A DNA stretch of 64,000 nucleotides from Flavobacterium sp. SLB02 (GTDB lineage Bacteria > Bacteroidota > Bacteroidia > Flavobacteriales > Flavobacteriaceae): contig NZ_CP045928.1 in the NCBI RefSeq assembly GCF_009664855.1, forward strand, positions 3,451,186 through 3,515,185. Reading direction: 5' to 3'. Under the pieces are notes generated by a model. It did no database searches. It was not told the origin of the DNA and saw only the letters and a list, made by a program, of their open reading frames with translations. Numbering within the stretch: the first letter of the stretch is position 1; each line of letters starts with the position of its first letter. The position numbers and the translations under genes are program-made. Of the stretch, positions 52,472-61,996 are shown in pieces.

Positions 52472-52633
52472 AAAGTGAATTGGATTTTTGGCTAATGTAC
52501 CATTTATAGTCAAAAAATGAAAGCGTATTTCTTTTTTGTTATGATTAATAACAGCTTTGAATTCTATTTAAATTGATTTTAAAATAATACGGCCGATAAA
52601 AATATAAAAAATCAGCTTTTAAACAAAAAAACA

Positions 52634-53815
52634 CTATTTGATTCCTAAAACCTGCTTCGCTAAAGCAATCATTTCAGGTGTTCCCGTATTTTTATTTTTT
52701 TCATCAGAAAGTTTTACGACACCCTGCCAATGTGTATTGTCCAGCTTAACTTCCGTTAATTTTATAACCATATTCATAGGAGGCAAACCTACATCATTGG
52801 TAAAATTGGTCCCAATACCAAATGACATTTTTATTTTGTCTTTACAAAAATCGGTTATGAGTTTTACCTTGTCATAATTTAAGGAATCCGAAAAAACAAT
52901 TACTTTCGATTTTGGGTCAATTCCCATTTTGGTATAATGCGAAATTACTTTTTGCGCAAACTCAATTGGGTCTCCACTATCGTGACGGACTCCATCAAAA
53001 AGTTTGGAGTATTTTTTGTCAAATTGTTCAAAGAAAACATCTGTTGTATAGGTATCTGTCAGGGCAATCCCGAGATCACCACCATAAACCTGTGTCCAAT
53101 GTTCAAGGCTTATAAAATTGGCCATTTTAAAACCAAACTGGGCAGCATGAAACATAAACCATTCGTGCGCATGAGTACCTAAAGGACGTATGTTATTCAC
53201 CATTGCAAAATGCACATTACTGGTGCCGATAAAACTTTGCGAACCAAAAGTTTGTAATGTATCATTGATCAAAACATGCACATTGTAAGAATGACGACGT
53301 CGGGTACCAAATTCTAAAATCGAAACTCCTAAAGTATTATAATTATCGATTTTATCTCTGGTCAGCTTTTTTATTGCATCATCGTTTAAACGAATTAAAT
53401 GATTTGACTTATAAAAAAGTTCCGAAATTAAGGCCATCAAAGGCACTTCCCATAAAATAGTACGATACCAAAATCCTTCAATCGTAACTTTTATGTCTGA
53501 GCCTTCCTGAGTAATATGGACTTCTGAGGGATCATAAGTATATCCCTGTAAAAAGTCTAAATAAGTAGGGTCCAGATAGGGACAAAATTTAGACAAATAT
53601 TTCTTTTCGTCCTTAGTCAATCGCAAATCGGCCATTGCAACTACTGATTTTCGAAGTAAATCAGCAAAACCGGGAGGAAAAATATGCTTTCCTCTGTTTA
53701 TAAAACCGTAACGCACTTTTGCCTTTGGAAAAAGTTTTATTACAGCATGTTGCATCGTAAATTTATAGAAATCATTATCTAGAATTGATTTCAGGAAAGT
53801 TGTCTCCATACTCAT
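52634..53815 (-). CDS. pncB: Nicotinate phosphoribosyltransferase
   Basis: NAD salvage enzyme converting nicotinate, PRPP and ATP to nicotinate mononucleotide. About 393 residues from the ATG at 53815 (a GTG is two codons upstream, another ATG two codons downstream). Motifs: LDNDFYKFTMQHAV at the N terminus, GFWYRTILWEVPLMALISE, ILEFGTRRRHSYNV, GTNVHFA-like GTSNVHFAMV with the catalytic His region RPLGTHAHEWFMFHA, and GVRHDSGDPIEFAQK plus VIFSDSLNYDKV for phosphoribose binding. It is a single gene. Confidence 0.92.
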   Translation of the reverse strand: MSMETTFLKSILDNDFYKFTMQHAVIKLFPKAKVRYGFINRGKHIFPPGFADLLRKSVVAMADLRLTKDEKKYLSKFCPYLDPTYLDFLQGYTYDPSEVHITQEGSDIKVTIEGFWYRTILWEVPLMALISELFYKSNHLIRLNDDAIKKLTRDKIDNYNTLGVSILEFGTRRRHSYNVHVLINDTLQTFGSQSFIGTSNVHFAMVNNIRPLGTHAHEWFMFHAAQFGFKMANFISLEHWTQVYGGDLGIALTDTYTTDVFFEQFDKKYSKLFDGVRHDSGDPIEFAQKVISHYTKMGIDPKSKVIVFSDSLNYDKVKLITDFCKDKIKMSFGIGTNFTNDVGLPPMNMVIKLTEVKLDNTHWQGVVKLSDEKNKNTGTPEMIALAKQVLGIK

Positions 53816-53929
53816 AATCACATTTTAACAGCTCGATTGACTGTTATCATTAAATCTCATATCTTTCCGGCTAAGATACGGCAATTCGCTAAAACAAGAA
53901 AATTCTTTAAATAAACCTCTCAAATATAT

Positions 53930-54910
53930 TTATTTCCTGATGACTTTAAAAGAAACAATACTAAAGGTATCCAAATAAATAGTAATATAATCTCCTATAT
54001 TTTTGTCATAGGTGATTTGAAATTCTAAACCACCACGTTTTTCTTTAGAGTTCTGAATTTTCACGGGTTGATTCTTTTTATTTAAATAAAAAACGACATT
54101 TGATTTTGAAACGTTTTTAATTTCAATCGTAATTTTATCGCCATATTTGGCCTTAATTATCCCAGAATCCGGCGATTTAATTTTATAATCTCCTGCAATT
54201 GTTTTATTATAAATTAAAGGGTCGTTAAGAAATTCTTCTTTATTTAATTTATTGCCCAGATAAGAACCTGAATCGGGAAAATGCTTGGCAAAAAAATAGT
54301 CCTGATCTGTGTCAAAATAAATTGGATCAAAATCATTTACCATTCTGCCTTTACTGCTGTCATAATATCCCTGACCCCAGGTAACATCTATCAATCGCCA
54401 CTTTTTATCAATTAAAACCGTATTCCAGGCATGATTTGAAGAAGTGTTTTTCCGGCCGATATCTGCTAATCTTGTTTTTGAATCTCCTCTAATTATTTCA
54501 GATTTTAATCCCACTAACCCAGCCAAATGCTGAAACAAGGCTGTAAAGCCTTCGCAAACTGCTTTTTGAGAATCAAACGTTTTTTGAATCAGTTTATCAT
54601 TGATTTGTTTAATCTTCCTTTGTTTCTCGGCTTCTGTAGAATAGCTAAAACCCTGCGTTCTTTGTGGTTTCAAAAAAGAAGCATAATCGTATTTTACATT
54701 TAGAGCAATCCAGGTATAAATAGCCCGTGCTTTATCTCCATCCGAACTAAAATCTTCCCGAATTTTCTGGGCGAGATCTTCTGTAGAATTAAAATGCTTG
54801 GGATATTTTACAATTGTCCTGTCAACATCACTATACTTTTGAGCGTATGAATAATGCAGGAAAAGAAAATTAAGGAAAAGAAATATAACGGTAATCTTTT
54901 TTATGGTCAT
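53930..54910 (-). CDS. Secreted transglutaminase-domain protein
   Basis: 326 residues with a signal peptide (IFLFLNFLFLHYSYAQK). A transglutaminase-like domain spans about residues 45-215: KAVCEGFTALFQHLAGLVGL holds the catalytic Cys, SNHAWNTVLIDKKW the His and LIDVTWGQGYYD the Asp. A C-terminal beta domain follows (KNVSKSNVVFYLNKKNQP). Such proteins are periplasmic peptidase-like enzymes; the substrate is unknown. It lies 3 nt after the FMN-reductase gene, hence the same operon. Confidence 0.87.
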   Translation of the reverse strand: MTIKKITVIFLFLNFLFLHYSYAQKYSDVDRTIVKYPKHFNSTEDLAQKIREDFSSDGDKARAIYTWIALNVKYDYASFLKPQRTQGFSYSTEAEKQRKIKQINDKLIQKTFDSQKAVCEGFTALFQHLAGLVGLKSEIIRGDSKTRLADIGRKNTSSNHAWNTVLIDKKWRLIDVTWGQGYYDSSKGRMVNDFDPIYFDTDQDYFFAKHFPDSGSYLGNKLNKEEFLNDPLIYNKTIAGDYKIKSPDSGIIKAKYGDKITIEIKNVSKSNVVFYLNKKNQPVKIQNSKEKRGGLEFQITYDKNIGDYITIYLDTFSIVSFKVIRK

Positions 54911-54913
54911 CGA

Positions 54914-55438
54914 TTAAAAACTAGACTTTATTATGTCTTTTAATTCTTTATCTAACTCTGCATTTGAGATTTTATTTTGCTCTAAATCAAAATTAGCATT
55001 AAAGGCGGGTAATGAAAATGTAGCTTTAATTTCAGCCCCATATCTTGGTAAAGCATTACGTCCTATTTCTAAAACCGAAGCACCGCCTCTTGTTCCAGGC
55101 GAAGTTGCCATTAACAGCATTGGCTTTTTCTGAAAAACATCTTTCGTAATTCGGGAAGACCAATCGAATATATTTTTAAATGCCGTAGAATAATTATTAT
55201 TATTTTCTGCCAGAGAAACTACTAAAATATCTGCAGCAGTAAGTTTAGCTAAAAATGCTTTTGCAATTTCATGCTGCCCTACTTCTTTTTCGAGATCAAC
55301 GCTAAATAATGGCATTGCAAAATCGTTTAAATCCAAAACTTCAACCTCGGCATTTTCGAACAAACCTGCAGCATAAGTTGCTAAATGTTTGTTGATAGAA
55401 TGCTGACTGTTACTTCCTCCAAAGGCTATTATTTTCAT
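54914..55438 (-). CDS. NADPH-dependent FMN reductase family protein
   Basis: 174 residues, flavodoxin-like fold. FGGSNSQHSINKHLATYAA is the FMN-phosphate loop, VLDLNDFAMPLF is typical of the family, and VSLAENNNNYSTAFKNIFDWSSRI replaces the usual TPEYNGS-PG-LK-DW active-site segment with an Asn-rich version. PMLLMATSPGTRGGASVL is the second FMN loop. Likely a quinone or azo reductase-type enzyme. It overlaps the BrkB gene by 4 nt (ATGA) and is 3 nt upstream of the transglutaminase gene. Confidence 0.87.
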   Translation of the reverse strand: MKIIAFGGSNSQHSINKHLATYAAGLFENAEVEVLDLNDFAMPLFSVDLEKEVGQHEIAKAFLAKLTAADILVVSLAENNNNYSTAFKNIFDWSSRITKDVFQKKPMLLMATSPGTRGGASVLEIGRNALPRYGAEIKATFSLPAFNANFDLEQNKISNAELDKELKDIIKSSF

Positions 55439-56394
55439 GGTTTATCTTTTAATAATTTGTCATCTATTGGTGCTTTTTTCGATTTATCAATTTCGTAAAT
55501 CTCTTTTGCTATTTCTACCGAGTACTCATTTGGGTAAATTTTTCCTCCGTAAGATTTTGCATATACTTTCGTAAATTCTGCTCCAAAATACAGAATAATT
55601 GCCGAATAATATACCCAAACTAAAATAATAATTACTGAACCGGCAGCACCATAAACAGAAGCAACGGTTGAACTGCCTAAATAAAAACCTATTGCAAATT
55701 TACCGATCATAAAAAGTACTGCTGTAACTACTGATCCTATAAAAGCATCTTTCCATCTTATTTTCCCATCAGGTAATGTTCTGAAAATAATGGCAAAAAG
55801 AATCGTAATACTGGCAAGTACAATTATTATATTGACAACATAAAATAAATATACAGTGCTTTCCGGGAAATATATCTTTAAACGGGCACTAACTAAATCT
55901 AATGTCGTATTTACTAAAAGACTAACCAGCATTAAAAAACCTACTGATGCAATCATCGAAAATGACATTAATCTGTTTTGTATAAATTTCTTTACGCCTT
56001 TATCTGGTTTTGCTCTTAATCCCCAAATAAAATTAATTGAACTTTGTATTTCAGCAAAAACTCCTGATGCCCCAATTAACAACATTATGATTCCAAAGGT
56101 GGTTGCAAAAACATTGTTTCCGGATAATTGAACATTTTTTATCGCTTCCTGAATCTGGATTGCTGCACCATTTCCTACCATGCCATTAATTTGTCCATAT
56201 AGCTGACCAGTTACAGCATCTTCGCCAAAGAAAAAACCACAAATGGTAATAATGATAATTAATAAAGGAGGTAATGCAAAAATGGTATAGTAAGATAGTG
56301 CTGCGCTAAGTTTAATAGCGTTATCATCATTAAATTCTAAAAAAGCGTTCTTTACCAGAAACCATGATTTTGAAAAGATATTTTTGATTTTCAT
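55435..56394 (-). CDS. YihY/BrkB family inner-membrane protein
   Basis: 319 residues from the ATG at 56394. The longer frame begins with a TTG at 56421 inside a TAAATTTG promoter element, which rules it out. Six hydrophobic segments with the family signatures AAALSYYTIFALPPLL-like (KLSAALSYYTIFALPPLLIII), WGLRAKPDKGVKKFIQNR and VYGAAGSVIIILVWVYYSAIILYFGAEFTK. BrkB was wrongly assigned as RNase BN; the function of the family is unknown, possibly transport. First gene of a three-gene operon with the FMN reductase and the transglutaminase. Confidence 0.88.
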   Translation of the reverse strand: MKIKNIFSKSWFLVKNAFLEFNDDNAIKLSAALSYYTIFALPPLLIIIITICGFFFGEDAVTGQLYGQINGMVGNGAAIQIQEAIKNVQLSGNNVFATTFGIIMLLIGASGVFAEIQSSINFIWGLRAKPDKGVKKFIQNRLMSFSMIASVGFLMLVSLLVNTTLDLVSARLKIYFPESTVYLFYVVNIIIVLASITILFAIIFRTLPDGKIRWKDAFIGSVVTAVLFMIGKFAIGFYLGSSTVASVYGAAGSVIIILVWVYYSAIILYFGAEFTKVYAKSYGGKIYPNEYSVEIAKEIYEIDKSKKAPIDDKLLKDKP

Positions 56395-56418
56395 TTTGCT
56401 GATTTTTTGAGATACTCT

Positions 56419-56426
56419 CAAATTTA
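56419..56426 (-). promoter_or_regulatory. Flavobacterial -7 element of the BrkB operon
   Basis: Minus-strand TAAATTTG, a TAnnTTTG match, 24 nt upstream of the ATG at 56394. Confidence 0.5.
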
Positions 56427-56782
56427 CGCCATTATCGAAAAATTGAATTCTCGCTTTTTTGGTGAATTTTACATTTTTTCCATGTCGAATTTAAGTAAAA
56501 TGGCACGCGGATCAAACTGATTCGCTAAAGCGAAAACGCAGATTACACGGATTTTTTTTATTTCAATTTCCATAATAAAACCAAATCCTTTTTTTTCAGG
56601 AGCTAATCCCGCACACGAGCCTGAAAGTGCAAACTGGCAAAGCAATCCCTTTCAAACGAAGTTCACTGAACGCCGAAATAAAATAAAAATCAAGTAAAGT
56701 AATCTTTTATGGCTCCAGATAGCTATTGGGACGCTGCGTCGAAATGACATAAAATGAGAAAAACTTGCTCCCTACACGAGAT
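56427..56782. repeat. Gene-free interval with several repeat types
   Basis: No gene. It holds a repeat GCACGCGGAT...GATTCGCT...ACACGGATTTTTTTTA at 56503-56561 (a direct copy lies at 57533-57592), TTCAGGAGCTAATCCCGC (56598-56615), which is the reverse of the end of the element at 42787-42871, and CCAGATAGCTATTGGGA (about 56714-56730), a degenerate copy of the CCCGATAGCTATCGGG palindrome. Confidence 0.55.
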
Positions 56783-57460
56783 TTACTTATAATGGCAAAA
56801 AATCCCTTTATCATAAACCGTCCATAAACTTGCTTTTTGATTGGCTGCTTTTAGCGCACAATTTGCCCAGGTATTGCAGGTATAAAACAAACTATAACTT
56901 CCTTTGGCTTCGTAAAAAGCATCTTTCTTCCCGTAGCTATAACCTTCAATCCATTGTGGGTGATTTGGATCCAGGAAACTTTCTGAAATAAAAGCCACTA
57001 GTTTTTGATAGTTTTCTTTTGAAACCAGAATGCGTTTACAATCTTCACCTTCTTTTAATTGTTTGAAAAATGTAGTATGCATGGCCGAAGAGCTTACTCC
57101 GAATGCTGCTTTTAGAGCTGTACTAGCTTTTAAGTCTGACCATTCGGGCGTGTGCAGATAAAAACCTTTATCTCCCCAACCAAAAGCGATATATTCCATC
57201 AAACTGTCTTTTGATTTTGTTTGGCTAAACTGAATTTCTTGTCGCCAATCTTTAATGTCATTTACAATTGGAACTACAATATCTGTATGCACTCCGTTTG
57301 AGAGAATATAAATAGGCACTGCATCTTTTTCCTCTACTAGTGCAACGTCTGAATTGACTGTGATTTTAGAAATCAGATAGACTGAAATGAGGTATAAAAC
57401 AAGAAAAGTAATGATTCCGAGAATGGTCCAGCCTAGAAATTTGAAAGTTGATTTTAGCAT
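56783..57460 (-). CDS. TIGR02117 (DUF2459) family protein
   Basis: 225 residues with one N-terminal transmembrane helix (TILGIITFLVLYLISVYLIS). The rest is presumably periplasmic: ILSNGVHTDIVVPI near the start, FGWGDKGFYLHTPEWSDL in the middle, and CNTWANCALKAAN near the end, with conserved His, Cys and Asn residues arranged as in the family, which may be a cysteine-type hydrolase. In some bacteria it is linked to urease or polyester-granule gene neighbourhoods, which are absent here. It is flanked by direct copies of an intergenic repeat. Confidence 0.85.
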   Translation of the reverse strand: MLKSTFKFLGWTILGIITFLVLYLISVYLISKITVNSDVALVEEKDAVPIYILSNGVHTDIVVPIVNDIKDWRQEIQFSQTKSKDSLMEYIAFGWGDKGFYLHTPEWSDLKASTALKAAFGVSSSAMHTTFFKQLKEGEDCKRILVSKENYQKLVAFISESFLDPNHPQWIEGYSYGKKDAFYEAKGSYSLFYTCNTWANCALKAANQKASLWTVYDKGIFCHYK

Positions 57461-57694
57461 TTTGATTGGTTTGTTTTTAAATTAGTTATTGGTTAATTTT
57501 TCTCTAACCAATTTTTGAGCCAAAAAAATAATCGCACGCGGATTATGCGGATTCGCTTACGCGAAAGCGCGGATTTACACGGATTTTTTTTATGCTTTGT
57601 TTTTTTGTTTCTCGCAGATTGAGCAGATTTTATTCTCATGTATTGTACTGGCTTCGACTTCGCTCAGCCTGACAACAGTCAGCTTTAAGCATAA
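57461..57694. repeat. Gene-free interval with direct repeat and CTTCGACTTCGCTC element
   Basis: 57533-57592 is a close direct copy of 56503-56561. At 57651-57674 lies GGCTTCGACTTCGCTCAGCC, a sequence I remember as a widely dispersed flavobacterial repeat. No gene is present. Confidence 0.55.
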
Positions 57695-57724
57695 AAAAAC
57701 TGCTGAATCTCTTCAGCAGTTTAG
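57695..57724 (-). terminator. Hairpin terminator of ychF
   Basis: AAACTGCTGAA pairs perfectly with TTCAGCAGTTT around TCTC; on the minus strand it is followed by a long T-run. ychF ends 39 nt upstream. Confidence 0.9.
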
Positions 57725-57762
57725 TCTATTCTCTATATTCTCTATTCTTTATTCTCTAGAAA

Positions 57763-58857
57763 TTACACGTTGAAACGGAAGTGCATTACATCTCCATCTT
57801 TTACCACATATTCTTTTCCTTCAACTTTGAATTTTCCTGCTTCTTTTGCTTTTGCTTCTGAACCGTACTGAACGTAATCTTCGTATGAAATCACCTCTGC
57901 ACGAATGAATCCTTTTTCGAAATCAGTATGAATAACTCCGGCTGCTTGTGGCGCTGTAGCTCCAATATTGATGGTCCAGGCACGAACTTCTTTTACACCT
58001 GCCGTAAAATACGTTTGTTGTTTTAATAATTTGTAAGCAGCACGAATTAAAACTGATGCTCCCGGCTCTGTTAATCCCATGTCTTCAAGGAAAACCTGAC
58101 GCTCTTCATAACTTTCGAGTTCTGTAATATCAGCCTCTGCTCCTACTGAAAGTATAATTACTTCAGCATCTTCGTCTTTTACTAATTCACGAACCTGATC
58201 TACATATTTGTTTCCGTTTACTGCTGAGTTTTCGTCAACATTACAAACATATAAAACCGGTTTTGCAGTAATTAATTGAAAAGATTCCATTAGAACTTCT
58301 TCGTCATTACCTTGAGGTGTAATAGTACGAGCTGATTTAGCTTGTAATAATGCTTCTCTGATTCTGTCTAAAAGTGCTTTTTCAGTTTGCGCTTCTTTGT
58401 TTCCGGTTTTAGCGGCACGGTTTACTTTTTCTAAACGTTTTTCAACTGTTTCTAAATCTTTTAACTGTAACTCGATATCAATCGTTTCTTTGTCACGAAT
58501 TGGGTTTACGTTTCCGTCAACATGTACGATGTTATCATTATCAAAACAACGCAAAACGTGAATAATAGCATTACACTCTCTAATGTTTCCTAAAAATTGG
58601 TTTCCAAGACCTTCACCTTTACTCGCCCCTTTTACCAAACCTGCAATATCAACAATATCTACTGTTGCCATTTGTACACGCTCTGGTTTTACCAATTCTT
58701 CTAACTTGTTGATTCTTGGATCCGGAACGTTTACAACACCAATATTAGGTTCGATTGTACAAAACGGAAAGTTGGCACTTTGCGCTTTTGCATTAGATAA
58801 ACAATTAAATAATGTTGATTTTCCAACATTTGGTAATCCTACAATTCCTGCTTTCAT
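57763..58857 (-). CDS. ychF: Redox-regulated ATPase YchF (OLA1/Obg-like)
   Basis: 364 residues, the standard length. G1 is GLPNVGKSTLFNCLS, G3 is DIVDIAGLVKG, and the G4 position reads NVDE instead of NKxD, the change that makes YchF-type proteins prefer ATP. A coiled-coil insertion (about 125-190) and a C-terminal TGS domain (about 280-364, ending VVKDGDVMHFRFNV) are complete. It binds ribosomes and is connected to stress responses. Single gene with a strong terminator. Confidence 0.95.
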   Translation of the reverse strand: MKAGIVGLPNVGKSTLFNCLSNAKAQSANFPFCTIEPNIGVVNVPDPRINKLEELVKPERVQMATVDIVDIAGLVKGASKGEGLGNQFLGNIRECNAIIHVLRCFDNDNIVHVDGNVNPIRDKETIDIELQLKDLETVEKRLEKVNRAAKTGNKEAQTEKALLDRIREALLQAKSARTITPQGNDEEVLMESFQLITAKPVLYVCNVDENSAVNGNKYVDQVRELVKDEDAEVIILSVGAEADITELESYEERQVFLEDMGLTEPGASVLIRAAYKLLKQQTYFTAGVKEVRAWTINIGATAPQAAGVIHTDFEKGFIRAEVISYEDYVQYGSEAKAKEAGKFKVEGKEYVVKDGDVMHFRFNV

Positions 58858-59173
58858 CTGTTGTTTCTATTTATTTTTATTAGATCCTGATTCTCTCAGG
58901 TCTTTATCATTTAGCTTCTACCTTAATATATAGATGGTTACTTTAATGACGTATAATTTATGTATTGATTTTTTATTTCTGCCGAAATGATATTTTTTGG
59001 CTTTAAAATTTTGCAAATATAAGATTTAATAGCTCGTAAGTGAAGTAAAAATGACGATTAATGTATTTTAAAACACCTTCTTTAAAATAATTAAACTTTT
59101 TATTAATATTTTGTTAAAAAATAGTAATTTTATCAAAGATCAAAATCAAACAATAAACCAAACTCACAAAACC
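58858..59173. other. Divergent upstream region of ychF and the TonB receptor
   Basis: 316 nt, very AT-rich, no open frame of note. It should hold promoters for both genes, but no TAnnTTTG element with convincing spacing was found close to the receptor ATG. No repeat or structured RNA seen. Confidence 0.35.
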
Positions 59174-61909
59174 ATGAAAAAGATTGCATTATTTTTATTC
59201 CTACTAAATACGATGTTTCTTTTTGCACAAAAAGAAATTTCAGGTGTTGTAAAAGACAAATCCGGCGCGCCTTTACCAGGTGTTAATGTTCTTGAAAAAG
59301 GAACTGCAAACGGCGTATCTACTGATTTTGAAGGAAGTTATCGTATAAAAGTCAAAGAAGGAGCTACATTAATTTTTAGTTATGTTGGCTATTCTTCCAT
59401 CGAAAAAAAAGTTACCGGTGACAAAATAGAGATTATTTTAGACGAAAGCGGCGGCCAAATCTTGAGCGATGTCGTAGTTGTTGGTTCGAGAAACGCGAAA
59501 AGAACGGTTGTAAATTCGGCTGTTCCTATTGATGTTATTAATGTAAAAGATGTTACGACGCAAAGCGGAAAACTGGAAATTAATGAATTATTACAATATG
59601 TTGCGCCTTCGTTTAATGCCAATAAACAATCCGGTTCTGACGGAGCAGATCACGTCGACCCGGCTTCTTTAAGAGGAATGGGACCTGATCAGACGCTGGT
59701 TTTAATTAACGGAAAAAGAAGACATCAATCGTCATTGATTAATTTATTTGGAACTCGCGGACGCGGAAATACAGGAACTGATTTGAATGCTATTCCTGCT
59801 GCCTCTATTAAGCGAATTGAGATTTTAAGAGATGGTGCAGCGGCGCAATACGGTTCTGATGCCATTGCAGGAGTTATCAATATTGTGACTAATGACAATA
59901 TAAACGAATTTACCGGAGCCATTACTTACGGTGCGTTTAATACAGATGCAAAAGGAGACTTTCCCGAAGGTACTGCCAACACAAAAGATTTTAGATTAGA
60001 CAAAAAAGGAAACGGAAACTCATTTGGGAAAAACCAAAATTTTGACGGAGGATCGCTAAAAGTGTCTGCCAATTATGGTACTGCAATAGGATCTAAAGGA
60101 GGCTATGTGAATGTTACCGGAGAATTTTTGAATAAAAACAAAACATTACGCCCTGGTTTTGATTTTAGAAAAGGTTTTGGTGAAGCTGAAATTCAGGGTG
60201 TGAATTTATTTGTAAATCTTGCTATTCCTATTTCTGACAAGACACAATTTTATGCATTTGGAGGAAGCAATTTCAGAGATACAGATGCTTACGCTTTTAC
60301 CAGAAATGACGGAGAAAGAGTCGTAGAATCTATTTATCCGGGCGGATATACACCTAGAATTACCTCAAAAATAAATGACAATTCGATTGCAGCAGGAATT
60401 AGAACAGAAACTTCAGGTGGCTGGAAATGGGATCTTAGTAATACTTTAGGAAAGAACAAATTCCACTATGATATAAAAGGAACCATCAATGCTTCTCTTG
60501 AAGATAAATCGCCAAGAGAATTTGATGCCGGCGGACACAGCTTACTTCAAAACACTACTAATTTAGATGTTTCAAAAAATTACGGTGATATTCTTGGCGG
60601 ATTAAATATTGCTTTTGGAACTGAATTTAGAGTAGAAAAATTTGAAATTTTTGCAGGAGAAGAAGGTTCATACGCTACTTATGACACAAATGGAGTACCT
60701 ATTACAGACCCAACAACTCAAAGTGCTCCTACGGTTCCAAATCCTGATTATGATCCTACAGATCCTACTTCCTCACCAACGATCCCAAGACCTGGTGGTT
60801 CTCAGGGTTTCCCGGGATATAGCCCCTTAAACGAAGTAAACAAAAGCCGTACTAACTTTTCTTTATACGCAGATGCTGAACTAGATGTTACCCAGGCGTG
60901 GATGGTGAGCGGTGCTGTTCGTTATGAAAATTATAGTGATTTTGGAAGTACGGTAAACGGAAAATTTGCTTCGAGACTTAAAATTACAGATCATATTAAC
61001 TTAAGAGGTTCTGTAAGCACAGGATTTCGTGCTCCGTCATTAGCTCAGATTTATTACAATTTACGCTTTACCAATTTTAGCTCTGCCGGTGCAACCGAAG
61101 TTTTGCTGGCTCCAAATGATAGCGAAATTACCAGAGCTTTTGGGATTCAGAAATTAAACGAAGAAAAAGCTTTAAACGCTTCTTTGGGTTTTACAGCTAA
61201 CTTTGGCGATTTTACTGCAACTGTAGATGGTTATTTAATTAATGTAAAAGACAGAATTGTATTAACGGGTTATTTTGATGCATCGGCTTTGCCTGGCAAT
61301 GTAGATAAAGCGCAGTTTTTTGTAAATGGCGTTGATACAAAAACAACAGGACTTGATGTTGTTTTAGCATGGAAAAAAACAATAAACGAGAATAGATTTG
61401 GTGCAACTCTTGTTGGAAACATCAATGATATGAAAATCGACAAAGTAAAAAATGGTACTTTAGATGAAAAAACATTCTTTGGTGAACGTGACAAAGCTTT
61501 TTTACTGGCTTCTGCTCCACCAAATAAATTTGGTTTAAACCTTAATTACGGAAGAAAATGGTTTGATGCAGGTTTGGCTTTTACCAGATTTAGTGAAGTA
61601 AAATTACTGGATTATCAAATGGATGAAGATCCTGAAGATTACAGAACGTCTCCAACCGAAACTGATGCTCAGGTTTTTGCCAACCAAAAGAAAGCTGCTA
61701 CAGATACGTACGGGGCAAAAATTGTAACCGACTTAACTTTAGGATTTAAAGTTTCAAAATCTACCAAAATTAGTATTGGAGCCAATAACTTATTAAATAT
61801 CTATCCTGACCAGCAAGACGACTGGGTTGAAGCCGGAGGATATTGGGATGCTGTACAAATGGGTTTCAACGGAGCTTATTACTATGCAAGACTTGGGTTT
61901 AATTTTTAA
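59174..61909 (+). CDS. TonB-dependent outer-membrane receptor
   Basis: 911 residues from the ATG at 59174, which gives a clean signal peptide (LFLFLLNTMFLFAQ); the frame continues upstream to 59111 without similarity. Domains: carboxypeptidase-regulatory-like domain (about 22-105, ISGVVKDKSGAPLPGVNVLEKG), TonB box region, plug (about 115-235, with VLINGKRRHQSS and IEILRDGAAAQYGSDAIAGVINI), then a 22-strand barrel ending in YYARLGFNF with the C-terminal Phe. No SusD-like partner gene follows, so it is not a SusCD pair. Substrate could be a siderophore, metal complex or small nutrient; unknown. A terminator follows. Confidence 0.9.
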   Translation: MKKIALFLFLLNTMFLFAQKEISGVVKDKSGAPLPGVNVLEKGTANGVSTDFEGSYRIKVKEGATLIFSYVGYSSIEKKVTGDKIEIILDESGGQILSDVVVVGSRNAKRTVVNSAVPIDVINVKDVTTQSGKLEINELLQYVAPSFNANKQSGSDGADHVDPASLRGMGPDQTLVLINGKRRHQSSLINLFGTRGRGNTGTDLNAIPAASIKRIEILRDGAAAQYGSDAIAGVINIVTNDNINEFTGAITYGAFNTDAKGDFPEGTANTKDFRLDKKGNGNSFGKNQNFDGGSLKVSANYGTAIGSKGGYVNVTGEFLNKNKTLRPGFDFRKGFGEAEIQGVNLFVNLAIPISDKTQFYAFGGSNFRDTDAYAFTRNDGERVVESIYPGGYTPRITSKINDNSIAAGIRTETSGGWKWDLSNTLGKNKFHYDIKGTINASLEDKSPREFDAGGHSLLQNTTNLDVSKNYGDILGGLNIAFGTEFRVEKFEIFAGEEGSYATYDTNGVPITDPTTQSAPTVPNPDYDPTDPTSSPTIPRPGGSQGFPGYSPLNEVNKSRTNFSLYADAELDVTQAWMVSGAVRYENYSDFGSTVNGKFASRLKITDHINLRGSVSTGFRAPSLAQIYYNLRFTNFSSAGATEVLLAPNDSEITRAFGIQKLNEEKALNASLGFTANFGDFTATVDGYLINVKDRIVLTGYFDASALPGNVDKAQFFVNGVDTKTTGLDVVLAWKKTINENRFGATLVGNINDMKIDKVKNGTLDEKTFFGERDKAFLLASAPPNKFGLNLNYGRKWFDAGLAFTRFSEVKLLDYQMDEDPEDYRTSPTETDAQVFANQKKAATDTYGAKIVTDLTLGFKVSKSTKISIGANNLLNIYPDQQDDWVEAGGYWDAVQMGFNGAYYYARLGFNF

Positions 61910-61950
61910 TTTAAAGAAAAACCATTGACATAATCTGACCATAAATCACA

Positions 61951-61986
61951 AAAAATCCTGAGCGTTAAACTCAGGATTTTTTTTAT
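61951..61986. terminator. Hairpin terminator of the TonB receptor gene
   Basis: AAAATCCTGAG pairs with CTCAGGATTTT around a 7-nt loop, with a long T-run. It lies between two convergent genes and may serve both. Confidence 0.9.
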
Positions 61987-61996
61987 TTATTAAAGA

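Noticed and set aside
59174..61909. SusC of a polysaccharide utilisation locus
   Set aside because: No SusD-like gene or glycoside hydrolase follows; the receptor is followed by a terminator and a convergent gene.
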